Positions 24,719 through 34,190 of a stretch of 64,000 bases of DNA are shown in pieces. The translations under genes were made by a program, and so were the position numbers. Origin of the DNA: Microtetraspora glauca. GTDB lineage: Bacteria; Actinomycetota; Actinomycetes; Streptomycetales; Streptomycetaceae. The DNA is taken from positions 1 through 64,000 of the forward strand of contig JOFO01000035.1 in the NCBI GenBank assembly GCA_000721275.1, written 5' to 3'. Below the pieces are notes generated by a model. It made no database searches. It saw only the letters and a program-made list of their open reading frames with translations, and was not told the DNA's origin. Within the stretch, counting starts at the first letter, position 1; every line of letters begins with the position of its first letter.

Positions 24719-25880
24719 TGGCCGACGAGCGGTACCAGTGGCTCGACCCGGAGGCCGCGGAGCGGCTGCTCCGCGGCGAGCCCGTCGACCCCGCCGACCC
24801 GTCCGCCCGCCCCGGGGCGGCGGCCCCACCGCCCCCACCCCCGGCACCCCGCTCGCGGGGGAGGAGGCCGCCCTCGCGGCCTTCCGCACCGCCTCCGCCG
24901 CCCGCGCCGCCGCCGCGGCGACCGCGGCCACCGCCCCGGCCGACCTCGGCCACGTCCGGCTCGCCCCCGCCGCCGCACCGGGCCCGCGCTGGGGCCGCTC
25001 GCTGCGGTACGGGCTGGCCGCCGCGCTCGCCGCCGTCACCGTCGGCGGCGTCGCCGTCGCCGCCGGCACCGGGGTGCTCCCGCTGGTCGACAAGGAACCC
25101 TCCCGCACGGTCACCGCCGCGGAGACCGCCACCCCGCCCGGCACCGGCGAACCCACCGCCGGCGTCGAACGGCACGAGGACCCGTCCCGCAGCGCGGACC
25201 CCCGCCACCCGTCCGGCACCCCCGCCCCCGGTACGAGCCCCACCGCCCGCCCGCACGACGGCACCGCGACCCCCCGCCCCGGCACCACCCCCGGCGGCGA
25301 CCGCACCGACGCCGCCGACCCCACGGCCCCGGCCCGCTCCGGCGGCGACAGCCGCGAGGCCAGGACCGAGGCCTGCCGCGACTACCGCTCCGGACGCCTC
25401 GACGACGCGAGCCGCCGGCGGCTCGCCGCCGGCCTCCGCGCCGACGAGTCCCTGCGCGCCTACTGCGACCGGATCCTCGGCCCCGCCACGGACGGGACGA
25501 AGACCGGCGGCGGCACGGGCTCCGGCTCGGAAGGCGGCACGGGCTCCGGCGCGGACGGCGGCTCCGGCGGCGCCAAGGACGGCGACCGGGACGGCGACAA
25601 AGGCGGCGACGCGAAGGACGGCGGCGACGGGGACGCCAAGGACGACGGCGACGCCGGCGACGGGAAGGCACCGGACCTCTCCCACGGCACCGTCCCCGCC
25701 CCCGGCGACCCCCGAAAGCGCGCCAAGGACCGCCCCGACCCCAAGCACCGCCCCAAGGCCGAGGCCGGCGACCGGGACCGGGACCGGGCGCAGGCCGCGT
25801 CCCACACCGAGACCATGGCCGGAGCGCCCGCGCGGGCCCTCGCGCTCTGCCCCACGGGAGCCCCCGGCACGGGGGTGTGA
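24718..25880 (+). CDS. sigma-linked membrane protein, reading frame broken by an apparent -1 shift
   Basis: The ATG at 24718 overlaps the sigma stop and opens a family-like N-terminus (MADERYQWLDPEAAERLLRG). That frame decays into Pro/Arg runs after about residue 40. From about 24850 the coding frame lies one base earlier, giving GTPLAGEEAALAAFRTASAAR, a membrane segment (LRYGLAAALAAVTVGGVAVAAG), a Thr/Pro/Asp/Gly-rich extracytoplasmic part and the TGA at 25880. The switch falls in C-runs at about 24815-24855, so one missing base is the simplest cause: sequencing error or real mutation. If the gene is read only from the first in-frame start of the second frame, GTG at 24738, the natural N-terminus is lost. 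Function as an anti-sigma is inferred from position. Confidence 0.65.
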
Positions 25881-25978
25881 CACTTTCGGGCCCGCCGGCG
25901 CAGTACAGAGTGAGCCGACTGGTCATCGGCCGCGCGAGAGAGCCGGGGTTCCCCCCGTACCTACGGCTCCGCGCACCC

Positions 25979-26017
25979 GGCGCGGGTGGGACACGTTCCC
26001 CCGGTCCCACCCGCGCC
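25979..26017. terminator. bidirectional hairpin before the L,D-transpeptidase gene
   Basis: GGCGCGGGTGGGAC at 25979-25992 pairs perfectly over 14 bp with GTCCCACCCGCGCC at 26004-26017. It lies between two convergent genes; the following CCTTT gives a weak T-rich end. Confidence 0.75.
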
Positions 26018-26037
26018 CCTTTCTCCCGCCCGGTCCG

Positions 26038-26901
26038 CTACCAGTGGACGACGACCTTGTCGCCGACCTTCACCTGGTCGAAGAGGGCCGCGATCTTCGC
26101 CCGGTCCCGGACGTTCACACAGCCGTGCGAGGCCCCGGCGTAGCCGCGCGCCGCGAAGTCCGACGAGTAGTGCACCGCCTGGCCGCCGCTGAAGAACATC
26201 GCGTACGGCATCGGCGTGTGGTAGATCGTCGACGTCCACTCCCGGGCCTTCCAGCCCACCGCGAACGTGCCCTCGCGGGTCGGGGTGTTCTCCGAGCCGA
26301 AGCGCACGTCCATCGACGACACCACCCGGCCGTCGATCATCCAGGCCAGCGTCCGGCTCTCCTTGCTGATGCAGAGCACCCGGCCGGTCATGCAGCGCGC
26401 GTCCGGCGTGTCCAGCGCGTTGGTGGTGGACGGCTTCAGCTCGTCCGCCGTCGGCTTCTTCGTCGCCGCGACCAGCCGGTCCCAGGTCGTCGCGTCCACC
26501 GCGCCCGTCGCCGGCAGCCCCCGCTTCTTCTGGAAGGCCGAGACCGCCCTCGCCGTGATCGAGCCGTAGAAGCCGGTCGGCGCCCGGTCGAAGTGGTCGA
26601 GCTGCCGCAGCCGCGCCTGGAGCTCCCGCACCCGCTCGCTCTCGTCGCCGTCCTTCATCAGCGCCTTCGCGGCGGGCGCCGCCGAGGACGACGAGGGCGC
26701 CGGCGCGGGCGACGACGGCTTCCCGTCACCCGGAGTGGGCGCAGGAGCGGAGGACGAGGCCGGCGCCGGGGCCGTCGTGGACTTCCGCGCCGTGGGGCCC
26801 CCGCTCCCGCCCCCCGCCGCCTGGGCCGTACAGCCCGTGACGGCGAGGGCCACGGCGGCGGTGGCGAGAACGGCTCTGCGTATGGCGGATGAACGCTTCA
26901 T
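26038..26901 (-). CDS. L,D-transpeptidase lipoprotein with peptidoglycan-binding domain
   Basis: 287-residue envelope enzyme making 3-3 peptidoglycan cross-links. The lipobox AVTGC puts the lipidated Cys at residue 24, followed by a Ser/Pro/Ala linker. A peptidoglycan-binding-1 domain is seen as ESERVRELQARLRQLDHF and GSITARAVSAFQKKRGLPATGAVDATTWDRL. The YkuD domain has HYSSDF and ASHGCVNVRDRA with the catalytic Cys. The ATG at 26901 gives a good signal sequence; earlier in-frame starts do not. It is monocistronic and divergent from the mutase gene. Confidence 0.93.
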   Translation of the reverse strand: MKRSSAIRRAVLATAAVALAVTGCTAQAAGGGSGGPTARKSTTAPAPASSSAPAPTPGDGKPSSPAPAPSSSSAAPAAKALMKDGDESERVRELQARLRQLDHFDRAPTGFYGSITARAVSAFQKKRGLPATGAVDATTWDRLVAATKKPTADELKPSTTNALDTPDARCMTGRVLCISKESRTLAWMIDGRVVSSMDVRFGSENTPTREGTFAVGWKAREWTSTIYHTPMPYAMFFSGGQAVHYSSDFAARGYAGASHGCVNVRDRAKIAALFDQVKVGDKVVVHW

Positions 26902-27106
26902 GGTGGCCCCCCGGGAGATGTGCTGTGCCCATAGGGATGCTTCCCGCGCGCCCGCGGTTGCGCACCTGTGCGAGCAAGCGCTCATGCTGTGAGGAAGGTC
27001 CCAGCGTGCTGCTCTCCACCGGGCCGCGCACCCGCGGCTACAGTCCGTCGCGAGGGTCGGTACCGCCGAGTATGAGCGGCAGCAGGTCAATCGGGAGGCA
27101 CAAGCA

Positions 27107-28687
<1,581 letters not shown>

Positions 28688-28716
28688 TCCGCTGATCGTC
28701 CGCCCGTTGAAACTTC

Positions 28717-28752
28717 AAGCGGAGTGTCGTACCGGTGTGCGACACTCCGCTT
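28717..28752. repeat. perfect inverted repeat directly before the LysE-type start codon
   Basis: AAGCGGAGTGTCG at 28717-28729 and CGACACTCCGCTT at 28740-28752 are perfectly complementary over 13 bp with a 10-base loop, ending one base before the ATG at 28754. It may terminate the mutase transcript or act as an operator or start-site structure for the transporter gene. Confidence 0.7.
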
Positions 28753-28753
28753 C

Positions 28754-29410
28754 ATGCTGGGTGTCACCGATCTGCCGACCTACCTCGCCGGGCTCGTCCT
28801 CATCATCCTCCTGCCCGGGCCGAACTCGCTCTACGTGCTGTCCGTCGCCGCCCGCAAGGGCACCCGCACCGGGTACAAGGCCGCGGCCGGCGTCTTCACC
28901 GGCGACACGATCCTGATGACCCTGGCCGCGCTCGGCGCCGCCTCCCTCCTCCAGACCACCCCGCTGCTCTTCACGATCGTCAAGTACGCGGGCGCCGGCT
29001 ACCTGGCCTGGATGGCGTACGGGATGCTCCGCGCGGCACGCGACATGTGGCGGTCGCGCCGCGAACCCGCCGGGGCGGAGACCGAGACGGCCGACGGCGG
29101 CTCCACCGAGCACCCGTACCGCCGGGCGCTCGTCATCAGCCTCTTCAACCCGAAGGCGATCCTCTTCCTGATCTCCTTCTTCGTGCAGTTCGTGGACCCC
29201 TCCTACGCCTACCCGGCGCTCTCCTTCCTGGTCCTCGGCACCCTGCTCCAGCTCGGCAGCTTCCTCTACCTCACCACCCTGATCTTCAGCGGCACCCGCC
29301 TCGCCGCCGCCTTCCGCCGCCGCAAGCGCCTCTCCGCCGGCGCCACCTCCGCCGCCGGCGCCCTCTTCCTCGGCTTCGCCGTGAAGCTCTCCCTCAGCAG
29401 CGCCGCCTGA
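28754..29410 (+). CDS. LysE/RhtB-family amino acid exporter
   Basis: 218-residue inner-membrane protein with about six helices. The LysE/RhtB signature appears as GLVLIILLPGPNSLYVLSVAARKGTRTGYKAAAGVFTGDTIL near residues 12-53 and FNPKAILFLISFFVQFVD near residue 138. It is expected to export an amino acid such as leucine, threonine or a homoserine derivative; the substrate is not defined. ATG at 28754 lies just after a 13-bp inverted repeat and has no ribosome site, so it may be leaderless with GACACT as a -10 inside the repeat. Confidence 0.88.
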   Translation: MLGVTDLPTYLAGLVLIILLPGPNSLYVLSVAARKGTRTGYKAAAGVFTGDTILMTLAALGAASLLQTTPLLFTIVKYAGAGYLAWMAYGMLRAARDMWRSRREPAGAETETADGGSTEHPYRRALVISLFNPKAILFLISFFVQFVDPSYAYPALSFLVLGTLLQLGSFLYLTTLIFSGTRLAAAFRRRKRLSAGATSAAGALFLGFAVKLSLSSAA

Positions 29411-29416
29411 CCGCGG

Positions 29417-29447
29417 TTGACCCTCACACCGTGTGAGGCCGTTCCGT
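29417..29447 (+). promoter_or_regulatory. MerR-type promoter with palindrome in a 19-bp spacer
   Basis: TTGACC (29417-29422) and TTCCGT (29442-29447) are 19 bp apart, the long spacing typical of MerR-controlled promoters. The spacer and last -35 base contain the perfect palindrome CCTCACACCGTGTGAGG (29422-29438). It directly precedes the MerR gene, so autoregulation is expected. Confidence 0.75.
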
Positions 29448-29457
29448 AGGGGGCGTC

Positions 29458-30279
29458 ATGTTCACCATCGGAGACTTCGCCCGGCACGGACGGGTGTCGG
29501 TCCGGATGCTGCGCCACTACGACGCCATCGGACTGCTGCGCCCGGCCCACGTCGACCCGCACAGCGGGTACCGCTTCTACACCGCGGACCAGCTCGCGCG
29601 GCTCAACCGCGTCATCGCGCTCAAGGACCTCGGCTTCACCCTGGAACAGGTGGGGGCCATCCTCGGGGACGACATCGGCGCCGACGAGCTGCGCGGGATG
29701 CTCCGGCTGCGCCAGGCCGAGCTGGAAGCGGCCCTGGAAGCGGCGCGGGCCCGGCTCGCCCAGGTCGGCGCGCGGCTCCGAGCCATCGAGAGCGAGGGAC
29801 GCATGTCCACACAGGACGTCGTCGTCAAGAAGATCCCCGCCGTCCGGATCGCCGAGCTGAGCGCGACCGCCGCCGGCTTCGAGCCGGAGGCGATCGGGCC
29901 CGTCATCGGGCCGCTGTACGAGGAGCTGTGCGGCCGGCTGGAGGCCGCCGGCGTCACCGGCTTCGGGCCCGGGATCGCGTACTACGAGGACGCCGGCAAG
30001 GGCGACGGCTCGGTCGTCGTGCACGCCGGCATGACCGTGCCCGACGGCACCGCGGCCGAGGGCGTGCGGGTGCACGTGCTGCCGGCGGTCGAGGAGGCCG
30101 CGACCGTCGTCCACCGGGGCTCCATGGACGACGTGCTGGCGACCACCCAGGTGCTCGCCGCCTGGATGGGCACCAGCGGGTACGCCTCCGCCGGATACGC
30201 CCGCGAGCTGTACCTGGAGTGCCCGGAGGACCCGGCCGGGTGGGTCACCGAGATCCAGGAACCCGTCACCCGCGCGTGA
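29458..30279 (+). CDS. MerR-family regulator with GyrI-like ligand domain
   Basis: 273-residue regulator. The N-terminal MerR winged helix (MFTIGDFARHGRVSVRMLRHYDAIGLLRP, then GYRFYTADQLARLNRVIALKDLGFTLEQVGAIL) is followed by a coiled-coil dimer helix (residues about 80-118). The C-terminal domain is of the GyrI/AraC-effector type (residues about 120-273), which binds small, often drug-like molecules. The architecture equals BmrR-type multidrug regulators. ATG has GGGGG before it, and the promoter upstream carries a MerR operator. Target genes beyond itself are unknown. Confidence 0.92.
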   Translation: MFTIGDFARHGRVSVRMLRHYDAIGLLRPAHVDPHSGYRFYTADQLARLNRVIALKDLGFTLEQVGAILGDDIGADELRGMLRLRQAELEAALEAARARLAQVGARLRAIESEGRMSTQDVVVKKIPAVRIAELSATAAGFEPEAIGPVIGPLYEELCGRLEAAGVTGFGPGIAYYEDAGKGDGSVVVHAGMTVPDGTAAEGVRVHVLPAVEEAATVVHRGSMDDVLATTQVLAAWMGTSGYASAGYARELYLECPEDPAGWVTEIQEPVTRA

Positions 30280-30284
30280 CGGCG

Positions 30285-30316
30285 GGGCCCGGGACCTCCG
30301 CACCGGTCCCGGGCCC
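30285..30316. terminator. bidirectional hairpin after the MerR gene
   Basis: GGGCCCGGGACC at 30285-30296 pairs perfectly with GGTCCCGGGCCC at 30305-30316 around an 8-base loop. It separates the MerR gene from the convergent nonulosonate unit. Confidence 0.75.
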
Positions 30317-30327
30317 GTCCCGGGCGG

Positions 30328-31653
30328 CTACTTCATCAGCGCCTTCCGCAGCCGCAGCGCCCGGCGGGCCAGCCGGCGGACGCGCGGGTGCCGGGGCACC
30401 GGCAGGCCGCCCGGCAGGTCCAGGACGGTGAGCCGGCGGCGGGTGAAGTGGTGCCGGGTGCGCTCGGCGTACGGCCCCGACAGGTGGCGTACCGCCGCCT
30501 CCCGCAGGTCGGCCCTTATGTTCGGCTGCATCGCGAAGCCGACCGCGGCGACCAGGTCGTCGAGGCGGGCCGCGTCCGTCACCGGCTCCTCGTCGTCCGG
30601 GCCCGGCACCAGCGGCGGGAGGACCGCGTCGACGACCGTCAGCGGGATCCGGTTGCTGTTCTGGAACGGGGTGAGCCGCTGGAGCAGCTCCCGGGTGCCG
30701 ACCCGGGCGACCGGCAGGCCGTAGAAGCTGCGGGCGGTCATCAGCGCCGTCGAGAAGCAGCCGACGACCAGCGCGGGCCGCAGCTCCCGGTACAGCACCT
30801 CGGCGAGGACCGGCCGGGTCTCGACGGTGAGTTCGGCGCCGAGCCGGGCCGCCTCGTCGGCGAGCGCGGCGGTCCACGCGTCGGGGGCGGTGGGGTGCGG
30901 CTTGAAGACGAGCCGGCGGTGGCCGCGGGCGACCGCGCCGCGCACCATGCTCAGGTGCAGCTCCTCCTCCTCGGCGGCCGTCATGAGGTTCAGCGCGGCC
31001 AGGTACTGGCCGAGGAGCAGCGCGGGGCCCTCGTCGCCGCCCGCCGGGGCGTCGGTGCCGGCCAGTTCCGCGACCGCCTTGGTGAACGCCTCCGCCGGCA
31101 CGGTCTCGGGCACCGCGCCGAACTCGCCGAGCAGCAGCGGCCGGAGTCCCGGCACCAGGTCGAGGTGGAGGAGGCGGGCGGCCCGGCCGCCGATCAGCGG
31201 GTCGATCTTGTTGCGGGTGGGGCCGTAGCTCATCAGGCCGTCGGCGTAGACGGTGATGGCCGCCTCCGGGAGGAGGGTGGCGATGGCGAGGGCCGGGGTG
31301 ACCTGGATGGACTCCAGGACCAGTTCGATCCGGTCGTCGCCGAGCCCCCACAGCTTCTGGAGGTGCCGCTGGAGCATCGGCACGTCCTGGCCGCGCGGGG
31401 TCCAGCCGCCGGGGTGCAGCGGGGAGATGGTCTCGTTCCAGGAGACCACCTCGTCGAAGCGGTCGCGGATCCGGTCGAAGCCCTCGGCCTCGTCGAGGGA
31501 CGGAGCGGTCTCCGGGACGGGCGCGTTGTGGGTGACGAGCAGGATCCGCCGGGCGGCGGAGCCGAAGCAGCCGCTGTCTATGGCGGCGGCCAGCGTGACC
31601 GCGCCGTACAGGGTGGACGCGGCGAAGATCTGGGTCGTACGGCGCTCGCTCAC
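30328..31653 (-). CDS. polysialyltransferase-like glycosyltransferase
   Basis: 441-residue protein of the alpha-2,8-polysialyltransferase-like family. It shows the three short motifs of bacterial sialyltransferases in order: an acidic D-G (VYADGLMSYG), HP (FKPHPTAP) and S-T (VVGCFSTALM). It presumably adds CMP-activated nonulosonate units to a growing polymer. The GTG start overlaps the TGA of the GT2 gene by four bases (GTGA), so the pair is coupled. With the divergent synthase genes it fits assembly of a Kdn/sialic-acid-like wall polymer; acceptor and linkage are inference. Confidence 0.85.
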   Translation of the reverse strand: MSERRTTQIFAASTLYGAVTLAAAIDSGCFGSAARRILLVTHNAPVPETAPSLDEAEGFDRIRDRFDEVVSWNETISPLHPGGWTPRGQDVPMLQRHLQKLWGLGDDRIELVLESIQVTPALAIATLLPEAAITVYADGLMSYGPTRNKIDPLIGGRAARLLHLDLVPGLRPLLLGEFGAVPETVPAEAFTKAVAELAGTDAPAGGDEGPALLLGQYLAALNLMTAAEEEELHLSMVRGAVARGHRRLVFKPHPTAPDAWTAALADEAARLGAELTVETRPVLAEVLYRELRPALVVGCFSTALMTARSFYGLPVARVGTRELLQRLTPFQNSNRIPLTVVDAVLPPLVPGPDDEEPVTDAARLDDLVAAVGFAMQPNIRADLREAAVRHLSGPYAERTRHHFTRRRLTVLDLPGGLPVPRHPRVRRLARRALRLRKALMK

Positions 31654-32681
31654 GCGGCCACCTCCGAGGGGGTCGGGCCGGCCGACGGACCCCGGCCGCC
31701 CGGCGGGGCCGGCGGCGGGGGCGCGGGACGGCGCCGGCGGAGTCTGCGCAGCACCGCGGCGCGGTCGCCGCCCATCGCGGTCAGCGCCTGGTCGAGGACG
31801 TCCTGCGGCATCCGGCGCAGCGCGCCCGCGCTCATCGCCTTCAGCTTCTTGGCCACGTCCGGCTCGAACTTCTCGACGGATCCGACGTGATGGGCGATGA
31901 CCGCGCAATAGGTGCGGACGGCTTTCGGGAGAAAGCGGTCGGCTTCCCGGTCCTTCGCGGTCTCCTCGATGACGAGGTCGAATGCGCGGATGAAATCCAA
32001 TTGCCGTACGTCGCCGATCTGGGTGAGCGAGGTCGCCACTCCGCGCCGGTAGAAGACGCCGAGTTCGCCGATGGCGGCGAAGGATTCCGCCTCGCGGTGC
32101 AGCCGCCAGATCCACGGCCGGTCCTCGGCGGTGCGCAGGCCGTGCGGGAAGTGCAGCAGTCCGCGGTCGAGGAGCCGGCGGTGGTAGATGCCGGCCCAGG
32201 CGAAGGGGTAGTCGACGGAGGTGGTGCGGTGGGCCGGGAGGATCGCCTCGCGCGGGTCCAGGACCTCGGCGCGGCGCGGGACGGGCACCCGGCGGACGGA
32301 GCGGGCGCGGCCGGTGACCGAGGTGTGGTCGGTGCGCAGGAAGTCGCAGCCGAGGTCCTCGGCGGCGGTGACCAGCCGTCCGTAGTAGCCGGGGGAGAGC
32401 CAGTCGTCGCCGTCGAGGAAGGCGACGTACTCGCCGCGGGCGGCGTCGAGACCGGTGTTGCGGGCCGTCGCCAGGCCCTCGTTCCGCTCGTGCCGGATCA
32501 GCCGGGCGCCGGGCAGGTCGCGTACGGCCCGCTCCAGGATCGCGGGGGTGTCGTCGGACGAGCAGTCGTCGACGAGGAGGAACTCGAAGTCGTCGCGGGC
32601 GTTGGCGCGCAGACTGGCGAGGGTGTCGGGGGCGTATGTCTGCACGTTGAAGAACGGCACGACGACGGAGAGCTTGACCAC
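31650..32681 (-). CDS. family 2 glycosyltransferase
   Basis: 343-residue GT2 enzyme with a GT-A fold. The start KLSVVVPFFNVQTYAPDTLASL, the nucleotide loop LLVDDCSSDDTPAIL and the metal-binding AFLDGDDWLSPGYY motif are intact. A C-terminal extension ends in a Pro/Gly-rich tail. GTG at 32681 is chosen because TAGCGT lies seven bases upstream, giving a leaderless transcript. It is co-translated with the polysialyltransferase-like gene. It may prime the polymer or add a second sugar. Confidence 0.9.
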   Translation of the reverse strand: MVKLSVVVPFFNVQTYAPDTLASLRANARDDFEFLLVDDCSSDDTPAILERAVRDLPGARLIRHERNEGLATARNTGLDAARGEYVAFLDGDDWLSPGYYGRLVTAAEDLGCDFLRTDHTSVTGRARSVRRVPVPRRAEVLDPREAILPAHRTTSVDYPFAWAGIYHRRLLDRGLLHFPHGLRTAEDRPWIWRLHREAESFAAIGELGVFYRRGVATSLTQIGDVRQLDFIRAFDLVIEETAKDREADRFLPKAVRTYCAVIAHHVGSVEKFEPDVAKKLKAMSAGALRRMPQDVLDQALTAMGGDRAAVLRRLRRRRPAPPPPAPPGGRGPSAGPTPSEVAA

Positions 32682-32688
32682 GCGGCCG

Positions 32689-32694
32689 ACGCTA
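32689..32694 (-). promoter_or_regulatory. -10 element of the GT2/polysialyltransferase operon
   Basis: TAGCGT on the minus strand, seven bases before the GTG at 32681. The same hexamer with the same seven-base spacing starts the divergent operon at 32901, so both arms of the nonulosonate cluster probably use the same type of promoter. Confidence 0.55.
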
Positions 32695-32735
32695 GGCGCC
32701 CGCCCGGCCGCCCCGCCGACCGTCCGGGGGATTTT

Positions 32736-32846
32736 CGGTGAACACGAAGCGGCGGGCTGATTAACCGCCTTTACCCGAGGGGATTTCGGGCCGTCCAACG
32801 GCTGAATCCCGGGCCGCTTCAGATCACGGAGAGGTGCTGTTCACCG
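32736..32846. repeat. 9-bp inverted repeat in the divergent nonulosonate promoter region
   Basis: CGGTGAACA at 32736-32744 and TGTTCACCG at 32838-32846 are exact reverse complements, 93 bp apart, each about 45-50 bp from one of the two divergent start sites. The rest of this 219-bp region is comparatively AT-rich. Paired operators for one regulator are possible. Confidence 0.4.
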
Positions 32847-32887
32847 TTTGTTGCGGCTCAGTTGGGCCGTAGACCGGAATGCCCTTC

Positions 32888-32893
32888 TAGCGT
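32888..32893 (+). promoter_or_regulatory. -10 element of the rightward nonulosonate operon
   Basis: TAGCGT ends seven bases before the GTG at 32901; leaderless start. Identical to the -10 of the divergent unit. Confidence 0.55.
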
Positions 32894-32900
32894 CCTCGAC

Positions 32901-34190
32901 GTGCCAGCAAGTTCCAGTGAAGCGGTACGGGTCGCCGTACTCGCGGATTCCGACACCCGGTGGAAATGGGGTGCGCTCACCGCGCGCCGCATCACCGCCG
33001 CGGACACCGAACCGACCGGGTTCGTGCTCCGCGGCCGGGCCACCCCCACCGCCCGCCAGCTCGCCGAGACGGGGGCCTCCACGGCCGCCCCGCGCGAGGT
33101 GACCGGCGCGGAGTTCCTGCGCGAGGTGCGGGACGCGGAGGCCCGCGGCGAGCGGTACGACGTCGTGCTCCTCGCGCTGGTCGGCGGCACCGTCCGCGCG
33201 GTCCTCCAGGGTCTCGCGGACCTCGGCCTCGACCGCCGGCCGGTGATCGTCACCGGCTACGTCGGGGTCGTCTACGAGAAGCTGGCCGACGGACTGCTGC
33301 TGCGCCACGGCGCCGACGTCGTCCTCGCCAACTCCCGGCACGACGCGGACCGGTTCCGCGCCGTGTACGAAGGGGTCGGCGCGGACGCCGGGTCGGTCGT
33401 CGAGGCCGCGCTGCCGTTCCTCGGCGGTGCCCCGCACCGCCCGGAAGCCGGCCGCGACACCCTGGTGTTCGCCGCCCAGCCGTCCGTACCGGTCACCCGG
33501 AAGGAGCGGGCGTACGTCCTGGAGCGCCTGGTCCGGCACGCCCGGCTGCACCCGGAGCGCGAGGTCCTCCTCAAGCTCCGCTCCAAGCCCGGCGAGCACA
33601 CCACGCACCTGGAGGAGCACCCGTACCAGAAGCTGGTGCGCGACCTCGACCCGCCCGCCAACTTCCGCCTGGTGTACGGGCACATGGGCGAGGTTCTGGA
33701 CCGCACCGACCTGCTGGTGACGGTCTCGTCGACGGCCGCGCTGGAGGCCCTGCACCGGCGGATCCCCACCGCGATCCTCACCGACTGCGGGATCCGCGAG
33801 GTCAACGGCAACCACCACTTCCTCGGCTCCGGCCTCCTCACCTCCTTCGACCGGCTCGACCGCGGCGAGGTGCCCGAGCCCGACGAGGAGTGGCTGTCCC
33901 GGCAGGGCGTCGCCTCCGACGGCGGCTACGGCTCCGCCTTCGACGCCGCCCGGGAGCGCGTCGCGAAGCTCCTCGCGCTGCCCGCACTGCCCCCGATCAG
34001 CCCCTACTACACCGCGGAGACGGCCCCCGGCTACCTGCCGGGGATCCTCGCCCGCCACCGCCTGGACGTCACCGCGCCCCCGGTCCGCGACAGCGGACTG
34101 CGCCGGATCGTCCGCGAGGCGGCGCGCGGCGCCTACCGCCACGGCGTCCAGCGCGTGGCGCCCGTCGTCCGACGCCTGGGAGAACTGTGA
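32901..34190 (+). CDS. glycosyltransferase with sialyltransferase-type motifs
   Basis: 429-residue protein opening the rightward operon. N-terminal VRVAVLADSDTRWKWGALTARRI looks like a GT-B Rossmann start. Late motifs include VTGYVGVVYEKLADGLLLRHGADVVLANSRHDADRF and LLVTVSSTAALEALHRRIPTA, where the S-S-T resembles the sialyltransferase S-S/T motif. I class it as a polymer glycosyltransferase related to the polysialyltransferase-like protein, without a firm family name. The GTG is leaderless behind TAGCGT. Its TGA overlaps the ATG of the next gene by one base. Confidence 0.78.
   Translation: MPASSSEAVRVAVLADSDTRWKWGALTARRITAADTEPTGFVLRGRATPTARQLAETGASTAAPREVTGAEFLREVRDAEARGERYDVVLLALVGGTVRAVLQGLADLGLDRRPVIVTGYVGVVYEKLADGLLLRHGADVVLANSRHDADRFRAVYEGVGADAGSVVEAALPFLGGAPHRPEAGRDTLVFAAQPSVPVTRKERAYVLERLVRHARLHPEREVLLKLRSKPGEHTTHLEEHPYQKLVRDLDPPANFRLVYGHMGEVLDRTDLLVTVSSTAALEALHRRIPTAILTDCGIREVNGNHHFLGSGLLTSFDRLDRGEVPEPDEEWLSRQGVASDGGYGSAFDAARERVAKLLALPALPPISPYYTAETAPGYLPGILARHRLDVTAPPVRDSGLRRIVREAARGAYRHGVQRVAPVVRRLGEL

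Noticed and set aside
24805..24860. Programmed -1 ribosomal frameshift
   Set aside because: The C-runs lack a clear X-XXY-YYZ slippery heptamer with a defined downstream structure; a missing base is simpler.
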